A stretch of 64,000 bases of DNA from Pohlia nutans (lineage: Eukaryota > Streptophyta > Bryopsida > Bryales > Mniaceae), in the NCBI GenBank assembly GCA_022496805.1, contig CM040101.1, positions 30,645,575 through 30,709,574 of the forward strand, read 5' to 3'. Positions 12,901 to 24,062 of the stretch are shown here, in pieces. Every line of letters begins with the position of its first letter. Within the stretch, counting starts at the first letter, position 1. The position numbers and the translations under genes were made by a program. The notes beneath the pieces were generated by a model that searched no databases, was not told the origin of the DNA, and saw only the letters and a list, made by a program, of their open reading frames with translations.

Positions 12901-13427
12901 ATATATCCCTCGCCCAATCTTCCGTCTCAAAAATACTCCTCTGGTTTAGAGCAGAACACTCTACCCGAGGCTAAAACCACACCCACAAGGTCCAGCCGCT
13001 GAACTTCCAGTCCAATCCAGGATTTTGGACGAACGTATTCAACATCGTCCATGGGAGGATCCTGCAACAATGCCATCGCATCACCGGCTCTCCAGAGGAC
13101 TGTTCGATTCAAAGCATCCCTCAAAACGCTGCAGCCTCTCTGGCGAGGTTCGAGGAAGGGGTTCTCTGCGTCCGACACGATGCTTGATGGTCGCACAAGA
13201 ATAAATTCCGGAGAGCCAGGTGGAATGCTAACTCCAAGCCACTGCCCAGAAGGATGAACCTCGACAACAGATCCGAATCCAACATCTCCGAAACGGGGGA
13301 CGACAAGCTTCACAGATTGCCTGGGTCGAAGCTCATCTGAGCGAGCAGTTGATTGCTGAGAGAAGTCGTAACTGGATGGTCCCATAAACGGCATCTGGGG
13401 ACCATCACTGTCACTGCCAGAGTCCAT
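9971..13427 (-). pseudogene. gene A: DUF7869-type DDE/RNase H-like protein, putative transposase
   Basis: Reading from ATG at 13,427: exon 1 (13,427-12,153), intron 12,152-11,909 (GTACGA...TTGCAG), exon 2 (11,908-9,971). This gives about 1,070 codons with both junctions in phase 0. The N-terminal part has two SH3-like stretches (SVKLVVPRFGDVGFGSVVEV; SWIGLEVQRLDLVGVV). A Cys-rich motif, ERCCSKHCCQTF, lies near 12,610, then an HTH-like region. Exon 2 has the DUF7869 hallmarks: IIHDKMDT near 11,615, QLDNSAKDNKNKY near 11,225 and VGHTHEDIDAYFS near 11,120, with acidic residues placed like a DDE catalytic site. A TGA at 12,927-12,929 interrupts the frame (EEYF*DGRLGEG). That is one CGA-to-TGA or TGG-to-TGA change from intact. 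Transposase function is inference. Confidence 0.7.
12104..12123. repeat. palindrome copy in gene A intron
   Basis: TATCGGGAGATCTCTCGATG lies wholly inside the 244-bp gene A intron, so it would be removed from the mRNA. Confidence 0.75.
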
Positions 13428-13447
13428 TCTAAAAAGATCCAAATCAA

Positions 13448-13851
13448 TATCGGGAGATCTCCCGATGTCCAGCCCATTCAGGGACCACTCTTGTACCTAA
13501 TCCCTGAAAGTGGTCGAAATTCTATAAGATCGAGGGATCTCTCGATGTTAGAAATCAAGCGAGTAGGCGCACTGTTGAACACCTCCAACTCTACAGTCCG
13601 CGACTCAGAGTGAGCACTCCAGCCACATATACATCGGGAGATCCCCCGATACCTCAAGCGGCGTTACAACCCCTGCAGGGACCACGGTTTATGACGCAGT
13701 CTATAGATACTGCTTTGAATTCTATAATATCGTGGGATCCCTCGATGTGAGATATCCACTGCTTAGGCTCAGTGCTGAACTCATCCAACTGTACAATCCT
13801 AGAGTCGGGGAGAGCACTCCTGCCGCATAAACATCGGGGGATCTCCCGATA
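13448..13851. promoter_or_regulatory. five palindrome copies in gene A leader/upstream region
   Basis: Copies lie at 13,448-13,467, 13,528-13,547, 13,632-13,651, 13,728-13,747 and 13,832-13,851. Spacings are 80, 104, 96 and 104 bp, roughly ten helical turns. The nearest copy is 21 bp upstream of the gene A ATG. The array could be an operator-like autoregulatory site or a transposase-binding array. That role is inferred from position only. Confidence 0.55.
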
Positions 13852-15006
13852 CTCCAGTCGCCACTCGGGTTAGTTGGGTCCTGATAGCAGCCTCCACGTC
13901 GCCACACCGGTCCGTACAGCACAATTACTGTCCGTACTGCACAATCACCCAAAGAAGACGTCATCACATACATGCATTACATTCGACCAACATGCAAGAC
14001 ACATTCTGAACTAAAAATTCCACTCTAACTTTGCAAATTCTACATAACACGCGGAGAACTGCATGAAGAATTCTACTCGGTGCGACGAAAGAAGTGGCCA
14101 GACCGTACAACAGGGGTATAAACCCCGCACTTGGACGTCCCGATCAGCACATGTAACATAAATGGGAGATAGAACCTGGGACGCTGCTCATGCGGACAGA
14201 CCCAATTGGCAAAAGATCTTCCAAGGATAGACCGAAATACCTGTGCTCCCTGTGATTGTATTCGACCGCTTTAAACACCTCGCCCGGTGCTTCCTCCGCC
14301 ACCTCAATCCCTTGTCCGCCCCCTCAACCCTTCAGACCGCCAATGACATGCAATGTTGCAGGAAAGAGCTCTCAAACGCGCTAATGAAACTATGAATTGA
14401 GAGGCTACTCTGAATTCATGTGAATGATCCAGAGATGGTGGTCCAGCAGAGAATTCAAACGGAGAATCCCCGCCAATTCAGAAGGGGGAAACAAAATCAA
14501 GCCCTTCAAATTTGAATTCGACTCCAACATACATTTCATGATGCTGCTGTCCATCTGTACTTTCTAACAGTAGTTTCCATATCATGATGTAGCTCCTTTT
14601 GTTCTGTCCCCCCTACTTCTGTAGGAGTTACCATGTCATCATGCTGGTCCACTACTGTACCTCCGTCACTCTCTAAAAAGGACCAAGAAGTACGACAAGT
14701 CAAAATCTGTTACACCTCTAGCCACTTCAGGGCATGATCTATTAGACTCACGTACCACATAATATAAGTACAACGTATACAATATTTACATATTGAAATT
14801 CCATAGGAACACTAAATTTGTACTGAATAACAATAACTTCTACCTAATATTCTTCCAATACAAATATATTTATGTTTCCACACTCTTCATGGGAGTACTC
14901 CAACTTAAAATGTGCTATCTTGATTTCGAGCTTCAAGGTTCTGGGTTCAAGTTCAGGGTTCAGGGTTAGGGTTTAGGGTTTAGGGTTCAAGGTTTACGGC
15001 TTATTT
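13852..15006. other. non-coding spacer, telomere-like tract at its end
   Basis: No coding sequence is recognised. At 14,935-15,000 there is a degenerate run of GGGTTCAGGGTTAGGG and TTTAGGG-like words. This is an interstitial telomere-like repeat, not a chromosome end. Confidence 0.5.
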
Positions 15007-16065
15007 GAGCTCCGGATATATTTATATGGCAGTATCTAATATAAAACACATGCGTAATATCATTTGGATGATGGTAGTACATCCTGAAAGGTATATTCTA
15101 TAGTTGTTTGAACTAAAGATATATTTATATAGCAGTATCTAATATAAAACACATGCGTAATATCATTTGGATGATGGTAGTACATCATGAAATGCATATT
15201 CTATAGTTGTTTCAGCTAGAGATATATTTATATGGCAGTTTATAATGTAATTCACACGCGTAATATCATTTGGATGATGGTAGTACATCATGAAAGGCAT
15301 ATTCTATAGTTGTTTCAGCTGGAGATATATTTATATGGCAGTATCTAATATAAAACACATGCGTTATATCATTTGGATGATGGTAGTACATCGTGAAAGG
15401 CATATTCCAGAGTTGTTTTAGATTGAGATATATTTTTATCGTAGTATCTAATATAGAACACAAGCGTAATATCATTTGGATGATGGTAGTACATCGTGAA
15501 AGGCATATTCCAGAGTTGTTTTAGATAGAGATATATTTTTATCGTAGTATCTAATATAAAACACAAGCGTAATATCATTTGGATGATGGTAGTACATCCT
15601 GAAAGGCATATTCTACAGTTGTTTGAGCTAGAGATATATTTATATGGCAGTATCTAATATAAAACACATGCGTAATATCATTTGGACGATGGTAGTACAT
15701 CGTGAAAGGCATATTCTATAGTTGTTTCAGCTGGAGATATATTTATATGGCAGTATCTAATATAAAACACATGCATTATATCATTTGGATGATGGTAGTA
15801 CATCATGAAAGGCATATTCCTGAGTTGTTTTAGATAGAGATATATTTTTATCGTAGTATCTAATATAAAACACAAACGTAATATCATTTGGATGATGGTA
15901 GTACATCATGAAAGGCATATAATTCTATAGTTGTTTGAGCTAGAGATATATTTATATGGCAGTATCTAATATAAAACACATGCGTAATATCATTTGGATC
16001 ATGGTAGTACATCGTGAAAGGCATATTCTACAGTTGTTTCAGCTAGAGATATATTTACATTCATT
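15007..16065. repeat. 103-bp satellite, about 10 copies
   Basis: The phrase CATTTGGATGATGGTAGTAC recurs at 15,061, 15,164, 15,267, 15,370, 15,473, 15,576, 15,679, 15,782, 15,885 and 15,991, almost exactly 103 bp apart. Two variants alternate irregularly: one with ATTTATATGGCAGTATC, one with ATTTTTATCGTAGTATC. Minus-strand open frames through it are artefacts of the period. It lies in the central non-coding part of the 17-kb element. Confidence 0.92.
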
Positions 16066-16254
16066 TGGTATAGAAACTCGTGTGAAAATGTGAAGTAATT
16101 CCATTGTAGAGTTTGACTTATTATTTTTCTAACACATTTGATTAACACCGACTTTAGTTTTTTTATTTTCAAAAACCCTAAAATAATTTGATTGCAATGA
16201 CTTGAGCTCACAAATGAACCAAATGATTCAGATTCTTTCATTAATCATTTATCA

Positions 16255-16420
16255 GAAGTAATATTCATCATAAGATTTTTTAGTTTTATTCATCATAGGA
16301 TCTTATAGTAATATTCATCATAAGATTTTATATTAATATTAATCGTAGGATTTTATAGTAATATTCATTATAAAATTTTACAGTAATATTCATCATAAGA
16401 TTTTATAGTAATATATATGT
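16255..16420. repeat. ~25-bp AT-rich tandem repeat
   Basis: About six imperfect units around ATCATAAGATTTTATAGTAATATTC. Units differ at several bases. Confidence 0.8.
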
Positions 16421-17892
16421 TTGGGGTTTATATGTAATTCAATAGTACTACATAACTAATTTTAATAAAATTCTTTCCATATATAACGTGTTAAAATATT
16501 AACTGTCACCATGACCCTTTAGCCCTGGAACGCTGGCAGGGACTCAACGAAGAAGACACGGCAGAAAGTGCTTTGGGAACCGTTTTTTATCCATTTTGTA
16601 GATGAAATTTGTAGTTGCTATCTACGTTGATAGCTTTTGCATGTACAAGGTCTCAATATTAGATCTCAATTGGCAATTGAGTAGTAAAAATGCACCGTGA
16701 TGTAGTGTGTTTTAAATGTTGAGTATCTTTCTACCAAAACTCAATTTCAACCATTAAAATGATGTGTTATGAATTTGAGCATAGCTAGCAATATAAATTT
16801 CACAAGATCTCATTTCTACTACATTTTGAGTTTTAGAAAAATTTAAGATTTATATTATTTTATGATGGTCGCAAGTTGAATATCCATTACCATAGGATGG
16901 TTATTTTTGCTACTTTTACGGTCACGGTAAAAACAATTCTACCGGGGTGATCTTCATAATTAGTTACACCCATGCTATTCTAATTCCATGGAAATTCCAT
17001 GGAAATAGGTCCGTCCTTTAGGGGTTAGTGCATGACTGCATGCACTCATGCATTGTGGTGCACTTCAAGGTGTACGTCGTACTCCATGAAGTACGTGCTA
17101 ATACTCATATTTTTTATAATGGTACTAAGAGTACCGGATCATCTGAAATTCGGCTCATCATTACCGTGCTTGTTTTCCTGAATTACTTTTCACCACCCTG
17201 TTTTTTCTAACGTCCTTTTGCGAATCTCCCCAGTCTCCCGCAATCTCTACCCGTCAGTCCACTTGTGCATAACTTTTCTCCCTCATCTTCCATCGTGCAT
17301 GCGCCCCGATTTTGTCGTTTTCTTGCCCTCGATGTCCTGCGCGTTTTTGTAAATTGTCTGCATTTCAAAAGTGTGCGCAATTGGTAGGAAGTACCGACGC
17401 GGAGTTGTTTCAGTTTCTTTGTTGGTTTGCGGGAGGTGCTGTACGGCGGCCTAGACTCTTCCATTCTCTTGTAAGTCCAATGCAGTTGCATTTTGCCTTC
17501 ACGAGCGATGAACGATTCTTGCATTGAACCCTGAATTCTTGCGGTTTAGGGTTGCAGTTTTGTATCGTTTCTAGCTTTGTTGCATTATGCTTGAACTCCT
17601 TCTGCGCTGTCTGTGCGCATAATCAAATTGTTTCTTGCACAACAAGCTTGTCTACACGTACTTGTTTTGATTACCCAGCTTTGTTGCAATATTCTTGCTT
17701 TGTAAGTCTAATGCGTGATGCAGTTAGTAAGTCTAATGCGCGCAATCGCATTGTTAGATTACCCTGTTTGTATGTCCTGTGATTATTTGCATTGTTGGAG
17801 TCTGTTTCAGTTCTTTCTGTACACTTCCCTCCGCCTCAATGTTTTCAATTTCCTGTGCAGTTTTCGGACGCTGTGCAGAGTTCTTGACAGCT
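16421..17892. other. non-coding; probable promoter and leader of gene B
   Basis: No coding region is recognised. From about 17,190 the sequence becomes pyrimidine-rich and less AT-rich, as expected for a transcribed leader. A TTTCAG-like junction near 17,805 and GTAAGT-like words near 17,470 suggest leader introns. Confidence 0.35.
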
Positions 17893-18129
17893 ATGGCAGC
17901 CACTTCATCGAGAGCGCCCACAACCGCAAGAATGTGGGAAGACCCGTAAGTCTCACTTACCCAGGAATTCTATACTTATTGAAATATTTCATGCAATGAT
18001 TTGGAATTGCAGTAGTTTTGTGGAATGCATATAATCCATGTCGTAGTAAAAGGTGAGGAAGTTTGAGTGCTCAGATTAAGGACGTTACAGTGTAACAAAT
18101 GAAGGGTATCCACATCTAGGATAACGGAA

Positions 18130-18295
18130 AACCTAAACCATAAACTATAAATATAAACCCTAAACCCTAATCTTGAAACTTGAAACATAAACCGTAAACC
18201 ATAAACCGTGAAACCTAAACCCTAGACCGTAAACCCTACACCCCAAACCGTAGATCATAAAGCGTAAAACCTGTACCCTAAACCCGAAATCTTGA
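18130..18295. repeat. degenerate CCCTAAA tract in gene B intron
   Basis: A run of TAAACCCTAAACCCTAA and decayed AAACCGTAAACC words, on the opposite strand from the TTTAGGG-like tract at 14,935-15,000. Interstitial telomere-like sequence inside the 17-kb element. Confidence 0.6.
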
Positions 18296-18317
18296 ACCGT
18301 ACGGACAGTGCAAATTG

Positions 18318-18757
18318 CATCGGGGGATCCCTCGATGCGTTGGTACCCCCTTCCCTTCCTGTAGAAAGTGCCAAGTCCATCGGGGGATCTCTCGATGACT
18401 TTGAAGCCCCTTCCAATCCTGTGCACATTTCCAGGTCCATCGGGGGATCCCTCGATGCGTCAGTACCCCCTTCCCTTCCTGTGGAAAGTGCTAGGCTCAT
18501 CGAGAGATCTCTCGATGACGGACTCAGACCCTTCCCTCCCTCTGCAAGTTTCTAGGACCATCGAGGGATCTCTCGATGCTTTGGTACCTCCTTCCCACTT
18601 GTTTAAAGTGCCAGGTCCATCGGGAGATCTCTCGATGACTTCAGAGCCCCTTCCCTCCCTCTGAAACTTTGCGGGTCCGTCGGGGGATTCCTCGATGCGT
18701 TGGTACCCCCTTCCCTTCCTGTGGAAAGTGCCAGGTCCATCGGGGGATCTCTCGATG
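18318..18757. repeat. 60-bp array of palindromes in gene B intron 1
   Basis: Eight palindrome copies start at 18,318, 18,378, 18,438, 18,498, 18,558, 18,618, 18,678 and 18,738, exactly 60 bp apart. The 40-bp linkers alternate between two types (one with GCGTTGGTACCCCC, one with GACTTTGAAGCCCC), so the true unit is a 120-bp dimer. The linkers share CCCTTCCCTTCCTGTGGAAAG-like words. It lies inside intron 1 of gene B. A further perfect palindrome is at 18,864-18,883. Confidence 0.9.
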
Positions 18758-18863
18758 ATTTCATTGCCCCTTCCCTCCCTCTGCAAATTTCGTGGTCCTT
18801 GTAGATAGTTGTTGTAGAGTACGCTCTATGCATAGCCCCTCGTGCGATCGACTGTATCAAAGT

Positions 18864-18883
18864 CATCGGGAGATCTCCCGATG
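18864..18883. repeat. perfect 20-bp palindrome copy
   Basis: CATCGGGAGATCTCCCGATG is exactly self-complementary over 20 bases. It lies about 100 bp before the start of gene B exon 2, outside the 60-bp phasing. Confidence 0.85.
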
Positions 18884-20334
18884 ATCCCAGTTGTTATGTT
18901 GTTGATGGCTTTGGAGGAAGAATTTGACCAACATTGGTTTCTGGTCGTTCTGCAGAAATGAGAAATCGAGGAACCACCAAGTGACCACCGACCCGTGAAG
19001 CTGTACCCATTTATTGATAGTTGGATCCATGGTTTCATTTTCCAAGGTGAATCGAAGCCGAGCGCAGTTTTCCGCTGCGACCAGAAGGTCACCATATGGG
19101 CCATGTCATGGAAGGATATGGCAGGAAGCACGGCCGTCATTGTCCCCCACCTCTCTAAGGACAAGCGGATCCACTCGCTGATTGGCCTAAGTGTCGTCGA
19201 ACTTCAAGGCTTCGACAACGAGACAGCTATTATGGTGGTGGAGGAGAGGCTCCCAAAGTCCGAGCGAATTATGACGTATGGACTGATCCTGGACTTGTGC
19301 AAGCTTAGCCTGGAACAGTGTGAATCCCTCACTGCGAGAGGATACATGTTCTTCCCGGAGGACAGGACGCTCTGGACTCCTCAACATCTTCAGTCGCAGT
19401 GGGACCAACTCGACGAGGCGCGCGCAGATTCTGCATCTGCTGCTCCAGGTCCAGCGCAGGCTCGGACTGACCCCGCTCCTCCCAAGAACAGAGGCACAAA
19501 ACGAAAATCCGCCATGGGCACTGACGGGGAAATTGTAGTGTCTGTCGCGGGGAAGCCCAAGAAAGGCAAGGCTGATGAGAAACTTACCCTTCAGCAGTGC
19601 GTGACAATGTCAGCTTCGGATTTTGAGAAGCTCGACAAGTCCAAGCAGACTGAGATGAAAAACTTGTATAGCGAGGCATTCAAACCCCTGTACAAGTGGG
19701 GCCACGAGAAGCTGAAGGATGACAAGGATAAAGAAATCACTGTGCACTACTCAAAGCTGCACAGGGCCTCTCCAGGTACCTGCGTCTACCGCGGACTTAT
19801 TGAGGACAGGTTAAAAGCCTTGACAAACCAGGCGCGCATTGCTCCGAGGTACAGTGGAACAGATAGAGAAATTACTGTACTCCCACTGAAGAAGGGCCTG
19901 TATGGAGATAAAAAAACTGTAGAGTTCTTCACAAGTCCTCCTGAGAGGCATCAAATTAAAAGCTCTACAAACTTCTACATTATTGGGGGTCAGCATACGG
20001 TTCAGTGCTACAGAAATCTCGTCGAGAGTGGCGAAATTGATGACGCTGACAAAGCCAAGGCGTCCGCGTTCTCAATCATTCCAGTGTGGGCGCCCAAGAC
20101 TGACCACATCAAGCTCATGCTTCTTTCACGCGTACTAAACCAGGATATGGCTGGCCCGAAAAGGAGCACACCTTCATGATGCAGGTGCTGAATGCCCGAA
20201 TCAAGTGGAAAGAGATGAATTGTCCCAAGCCATCTTCACAAGGACGCCAGCACCCTCAGGAATTCCTGGTAAGACTGCATTCCCTCCCCATGGACTTTGC
20301 TCTGGCCTCTGAGAACTTCTCATAAATTTACTAT

Positions 20335-20354
20335 CATCGGGAGATCTCCCGATG
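20335..20354. repeat. perfect 20-bp palindrome in gene B intron 2
   Basis: CATCGGGAGATCTCCCGATG lies in the middle of the 140-bp intron 20,269-20,408. Confidence 0.85.
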
Positions 20355-21644
20355 ACAACAAGCTCACTGGAGAGCGCTACTAACACCTCTTCTGTGTCTC
20401 GTATGCAGGACTTTGTTCCTGCTCTCGCATAGATCTTCACGAACGTGAAGGACTCAGAGCTAAAGGACTGCAAGATTCCCCTACTCTTTACTGAGGACGA
20501 CAGCGCAGTCGACCGATGGGTGGAGATTGAAAAGGAGTACATCAAGGGGAAGCTGCCAGATGCGCAAGGGAATGTGCAAAAGAACTATGACCTGAAGCGC
20601 AAGCCCTTTCTCCAGCATGACTTGAAAGCGCTATACGGCTTGCGCTCAGAGGATATCAACTACCTTGCTGACCTTGTGGAGAGAAAAGAAATCTCTGTGA
20701 AGAGCTCCAAGGCCACCAAGGGTGATAAAGTGGCAAGAATACCGTCTCTTCTTGCAGCAGGAATCAGGGAGCGACTGGTCAGGCTGATGAAGAACGAGTT
20801 GATAAACCACTTTCTGAAGTGGGAGCTTCCAAGCCGTAAGAGCACATACGTTATGTATTCTGCGAAGGACTGGGAGGACTTTGCCAAGGAGAAGTCCATC
20901 ACTCGTGCGGAGCTGGAAAGCTGGCTGGATAAGGCGTATGCATCGACTGTGGGAAAGAAGTGGTTGGACGACCAGAACAGGAACCTGAATAAGACGACTG
21001 ATCCGAACGACTTACCTGACATGGTCAAGGTGATGTGGGACGCACACATATACGCAACGAAGCAAGCAGAGGTTGCATCGGACATCCAAAGCAGGTTTGC
21101 GAGGAAGTACAAGTGCGTAGTATTGGACAGGCTTAGGCCTGACATTGCTGGCCTGATAGGAAGTGAAGATGTGTTTCAATGGAGAGTAGGGGGGAAAACA
21201 CACTTGTTCTTCTACTTCCTGTTTGATGCAAAGGACGAAATGTCAGTGAAAGCAGAGGTGCTGGACGAGAGCAAGATGAATCGTATATTTGAACCTCTGG
21301 AGGGCAGTGAACGAAACGGGTCACTCTTTGCTCACTCAGGGGTAGTACTCTTCACAGACGCGGCGGGATTCCATGCTATAGTATCGCACATGGAATCCCA
21401 CCTGCGGACATCAAAGCAGAAGGTGTCGAACTGGCATGTGGTCCACTACGTTCCCTCCCGCGAGGACGGATTTCCCGACCCCGTTGTTGGTACTTCCTAC
21501 GTCATGTACATAATTTTCTGCTTCGGATATGTGGCGACGCAGTCGACGCAACTCAACTTCCGGGATTATTTTAGTGGGAAGACTGCCATGGACGCAGTGT
21601 ACCTGGCCAAGGACATTACGGAAAATATCCAGCAATGGAAATGA

Positions 21645-22026
21645 AGTGGTCGACCAACGATAAAGCTGGCCGCGCTTTGTACTCTCTTCGAGCCGCACCT
21701 CAAAGAAAATATGGTACTTGTAAATGTCAACGGCGGGGCTCACTTCACCCACCTTGGACTTGTAAGTTTGCTGTCTGCACCCCTTGGACTCTGTAAGAAT
21801 GAGAGGCCATCGTGGGATCCCTCGATGGACCGGTCTCGTTTAGAATGATGGTAAGGCGGTTTCAAATCATCGAGGGATCCCCCGATGGACCTGGCAGTTT
21901 ACACCAGGCTCTCTTACACTTCTGAAGCATTCGCCATGATATTGAACTTTCCATTTGGTTAGAGTGTGCTATTCGCATTACATCACTTTCGACTTCCCGT
22001 CTACATGTCTACAGGAAAACTAGACC
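21645..22026. promoter_or_regulatory. gene B/C spacer with two palindrome copies
   Basis: Two palindromes at 21,808-21,827 and 21,868-21,887 are 60 bp apart, the same period as the intron array. They lie 140-220 bp upstream of the gene C ATG. A TCTACAG acceptor-like site just before 22,018 suggests a spliced leader. Confidence 0.5.
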
Positions 22027-23787
22027 ATGGTCCTCAAACTTGTCTTCTCTGAAGATGAGAAGGATCTGGCTCAGAGAACGTCGAAGCAGATCTGGGACAT
22101 ACTGTACGAGGATTCAGTTGCCCCAGACGTCTTGCTACTCGAAGGTGGGGAGGATGGTACTGACAGAGATAGTGAGGGCACCCGTGAAGAGGGTGGTGAG
22201 GAAGGTGGTCAGGATGACACAGAACAAGGCCGAGAACGCACTCTGGATGCTGAGTCCGACTCTAAGGAGACGCTGGATCCGCCGTCTATGCCATAAGACT
22301 CTATCAACGATACATCTCCAGCAGGGCAAGATTTGGAGGCTCTTGAGAGGGAGACGCAAATGGAGGTTGTTGAGGATACCGCTTCGGTAGGTTCCAAAGA
22401 CTAGCTAGGACCTAGAACCTCGGTAGAGCTTTAGCACTGCTCATCGGGTTAATTTCCAACACATTGTAATATTCTTGTACCATTTTACTCCAATCCATAT
22501 TCTCCTGGGCTGCAGCTTTTCATACCGATAATGATGTACTGCCCTCATATTGCAGGACTGCTGCACCCTCTAGACGTCTATGATGGTGCTATGTCGGGGG
22601 ATCCCACGATTGACCAATCTCACGTTGGGGACTCCTCCATGCCACGAAGCGATCAGGCCGCCATGTCAGGCAACACCAAGGACCTAGCATGGTCCTTGGT
22701 GGACATGAAAATATCATCGGGGGATCCCCCGATGGAGGACGCAACGCCATCTCATCAGCGAGAGGCTCAGAATCCTGAAGGTGGCGCGGGACAAAGGGGA
22801 CAGGATGCTGAGGAGCTGCACAAATATCCCATGAATGTCGAACTGCATTCTACGGTTCCGCAAAAGGATGCTGCGGAACAAGCACGAGTTCCTGCGGAAG
22901 CGGACGGAGATGCGGAGGGGCCGAAGCGGGATGCTGCGGACCTGGAAGGGTTTCCTCGTCTTGAAAAGGGTGAGACTGAGAGAGGAGTAGGTGATCCTCA
23001 GCAAGCACGGAGCATCCCATCATCAGGAGATATCCCAATGTTAGAAGCCAATCCAGTTGATCCACTGGATTCCCTCGTCACTGACGAGGGCGCTTCTGAC
23101 ATTTTTCCGATCCTTCCTATTGTGATCCCATCCAGCCCCCCGCCTCAGAGTATATTTCCCAAAGAGACCCGTCAGTCGCATCTGAAGGTACCCGTCATGA
23201 ACGAAGAAGTTGTTGACGACACTTTGCAGGATTTGGATGCGTTCAGCCCGGAGAAGAAGACAACGGACTGTGACGCGGAAGAAGAGGACCCAGACTTTGA
23301 TATATATGAAGGGCTCCCGGACAAGGCAATGACGGAGGTATCCACTGAGCTTGATCCAGTCGTGGAGGACTTGAAATCTGGTCACCGCCGGGATGTAGAG
23401 AAGCTAGTGTTGTGGAAGGGGTTGAAGCAGTTGCAACGGTCCTTTGAGCCGGCCCTTCCCTTGGGAACTGCATCGGGCCCCCCGATCACACGAAGCAAGG
23501 GTAAGGAAGGGCCTAGCACCGGAACGAGAGTGAAGGAGGGCACTGAGAGGAAGGTTAAGGGAAAAGGCACTGTAGCGGGAACAAAAACTTCCTGCTATAG
23601 TGTTAGTATCAGAGATCAGGTAAGGGAACACATGTTCCAGCAAAGGAATTACCAACCACCCTCTCGCAGCGCTAAGCATCTTGAAGCAGTTAGAGAGGCT
23701 CAGGAGTTCGTTTACAAGGACTATGTTGGTAGCATCCTATTCACTAATAATTTTGAAATAAAACCTTTACCAGATGTCGATGTCTAA
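22027..23787 (+). pseudogene. gene C: acidic low-complexity protein, unknown function
   Basis: An ATG at 22,027 begins exon 1 (to 22,386, donor GTAGGT). Exon 2 runs 22,516-23,787 after a CTGCAG acceptor. Both junctions are in phase 0, giving about 543 codons. The protein is rich in Glu, Asp, Gly, Ser and Pro and looks disordered. A basic patch (TRSKGKEG...RKVKGKG) lies near 23,485-23,580. The C-terminus has NYQPPSRSAKHLEAVREAQE. A TAA at 22,294-22,296 interrupts exon 1, though the frame continues cleanly to the donor (CAA-to-TAA would explain it). Three to four palindrome copies fall inside exon 2. No family is recognised. Confidence 0.5.
22592..22734. repeat. palindrome copies inside gene C coding sequence
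   Basis: Copies at 22,592-22,611 (degenerate) and 22,715-22,734 (CATCGGGGGATCCCCCGATG, perfectly self-complementary) are read in frame as MSGDPTI and SSGDPPM. Further in-frame variants are at 23,021-23,040 (SSGDIPM) and 23,471-23,487 (ASGPPI). Confidence 0.8.
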
Positions 23788-24062
23788 GGACGTGAACTTC
23801 GCTGTAATTGTCCACCCCGATCGCAATTCTTTGGTTGTCCAAGATTCGAATTTGGACGCCCGTGCGAAAGGTATCTAGACAGACTATATTTGTGTAGGAG
23901 TCATATGTATATCCACAGACTTGTTTTACCCTCATAAAATGTACATGTCCTCAGATTGGAAGAGTTTAGTACGTATACTGTCCGCCGTAGGCACTTGAGG
24001 AATTCATTGCACATCTGTATCGAGGGATCCCCCGATGCAGAGTTCTGATCATACCTATATTT
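23788..24062. promoter_or_regulatory. gene C/D spacer with one palindrome
   Basis: A 275-bp gap with no coding content. A palindrome copy at 24,018-24,037 (TATCGAGGGATCCCCCGATG) lies about 25 bp before the gene D reading frame. Confidence 0.45.

Larger units (their letters stand above)
17893..21644 (+). pseudogene. gene B: large unknown protein with ParB-like stretch
   Basis: Likely exons are 17,893-17,945 (MAATSSRAPTTARMWEDP; donor GTAAGT), 18,982-20,268 (donor GTAAGA; weak acceptor) and 20,409-21,644 (acceptor ATGCAG), for about 858 codons. Exon 2 opens with LYPFIDSWIHGFIFQ. A Lys/Pro-rich linker lies near 19,480-19,580. Then comes STNFYIIGGQHTVQCYRN at about 19,960-20,015, which resembles the GGQHR-type motif of ParB/Srx-fold proteins. 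Exon 3 is a long charged domain with no recognised family. A 1-nt deletion near 20,160 shifts the frame; restoring it makes exon 3 start in phase 0. A TAG at 20,430-20,432 also interrupts it. Function is unknown, and the ParB resemblance is weak. Confidence 0.6.

Noticed and set aside
14935..15000. Telomere end or subtelomere
   Set aside because: Short degenerate TTTAGGG-like words inside a larger element, with an opposite-strand tract at 18,130-18,295. Not a chromosome end.
15266..15887. Repeated ~69-codon minus-strand frames
   Set aside because: They are translations of the 103-bp satellite, with the same peptide restarting each period.
18318..18757. CRISPR-like pattern (20-bp repeat, 40-bp spacer, exact period)
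   Set aside because: The context is a plant genome, the repeat is a full palindrome, and the spacers are themselves repeats of two alternating types. It is a satellite.
12927..23787. Alternative genetic code or programmed readthrough in the 17-kb element
   Set aside because: All three stop codons occur as interruptions, a frameshift is also present, and the piggyBac gene in the same window has a similar stop. Ordinary decay is simpler.
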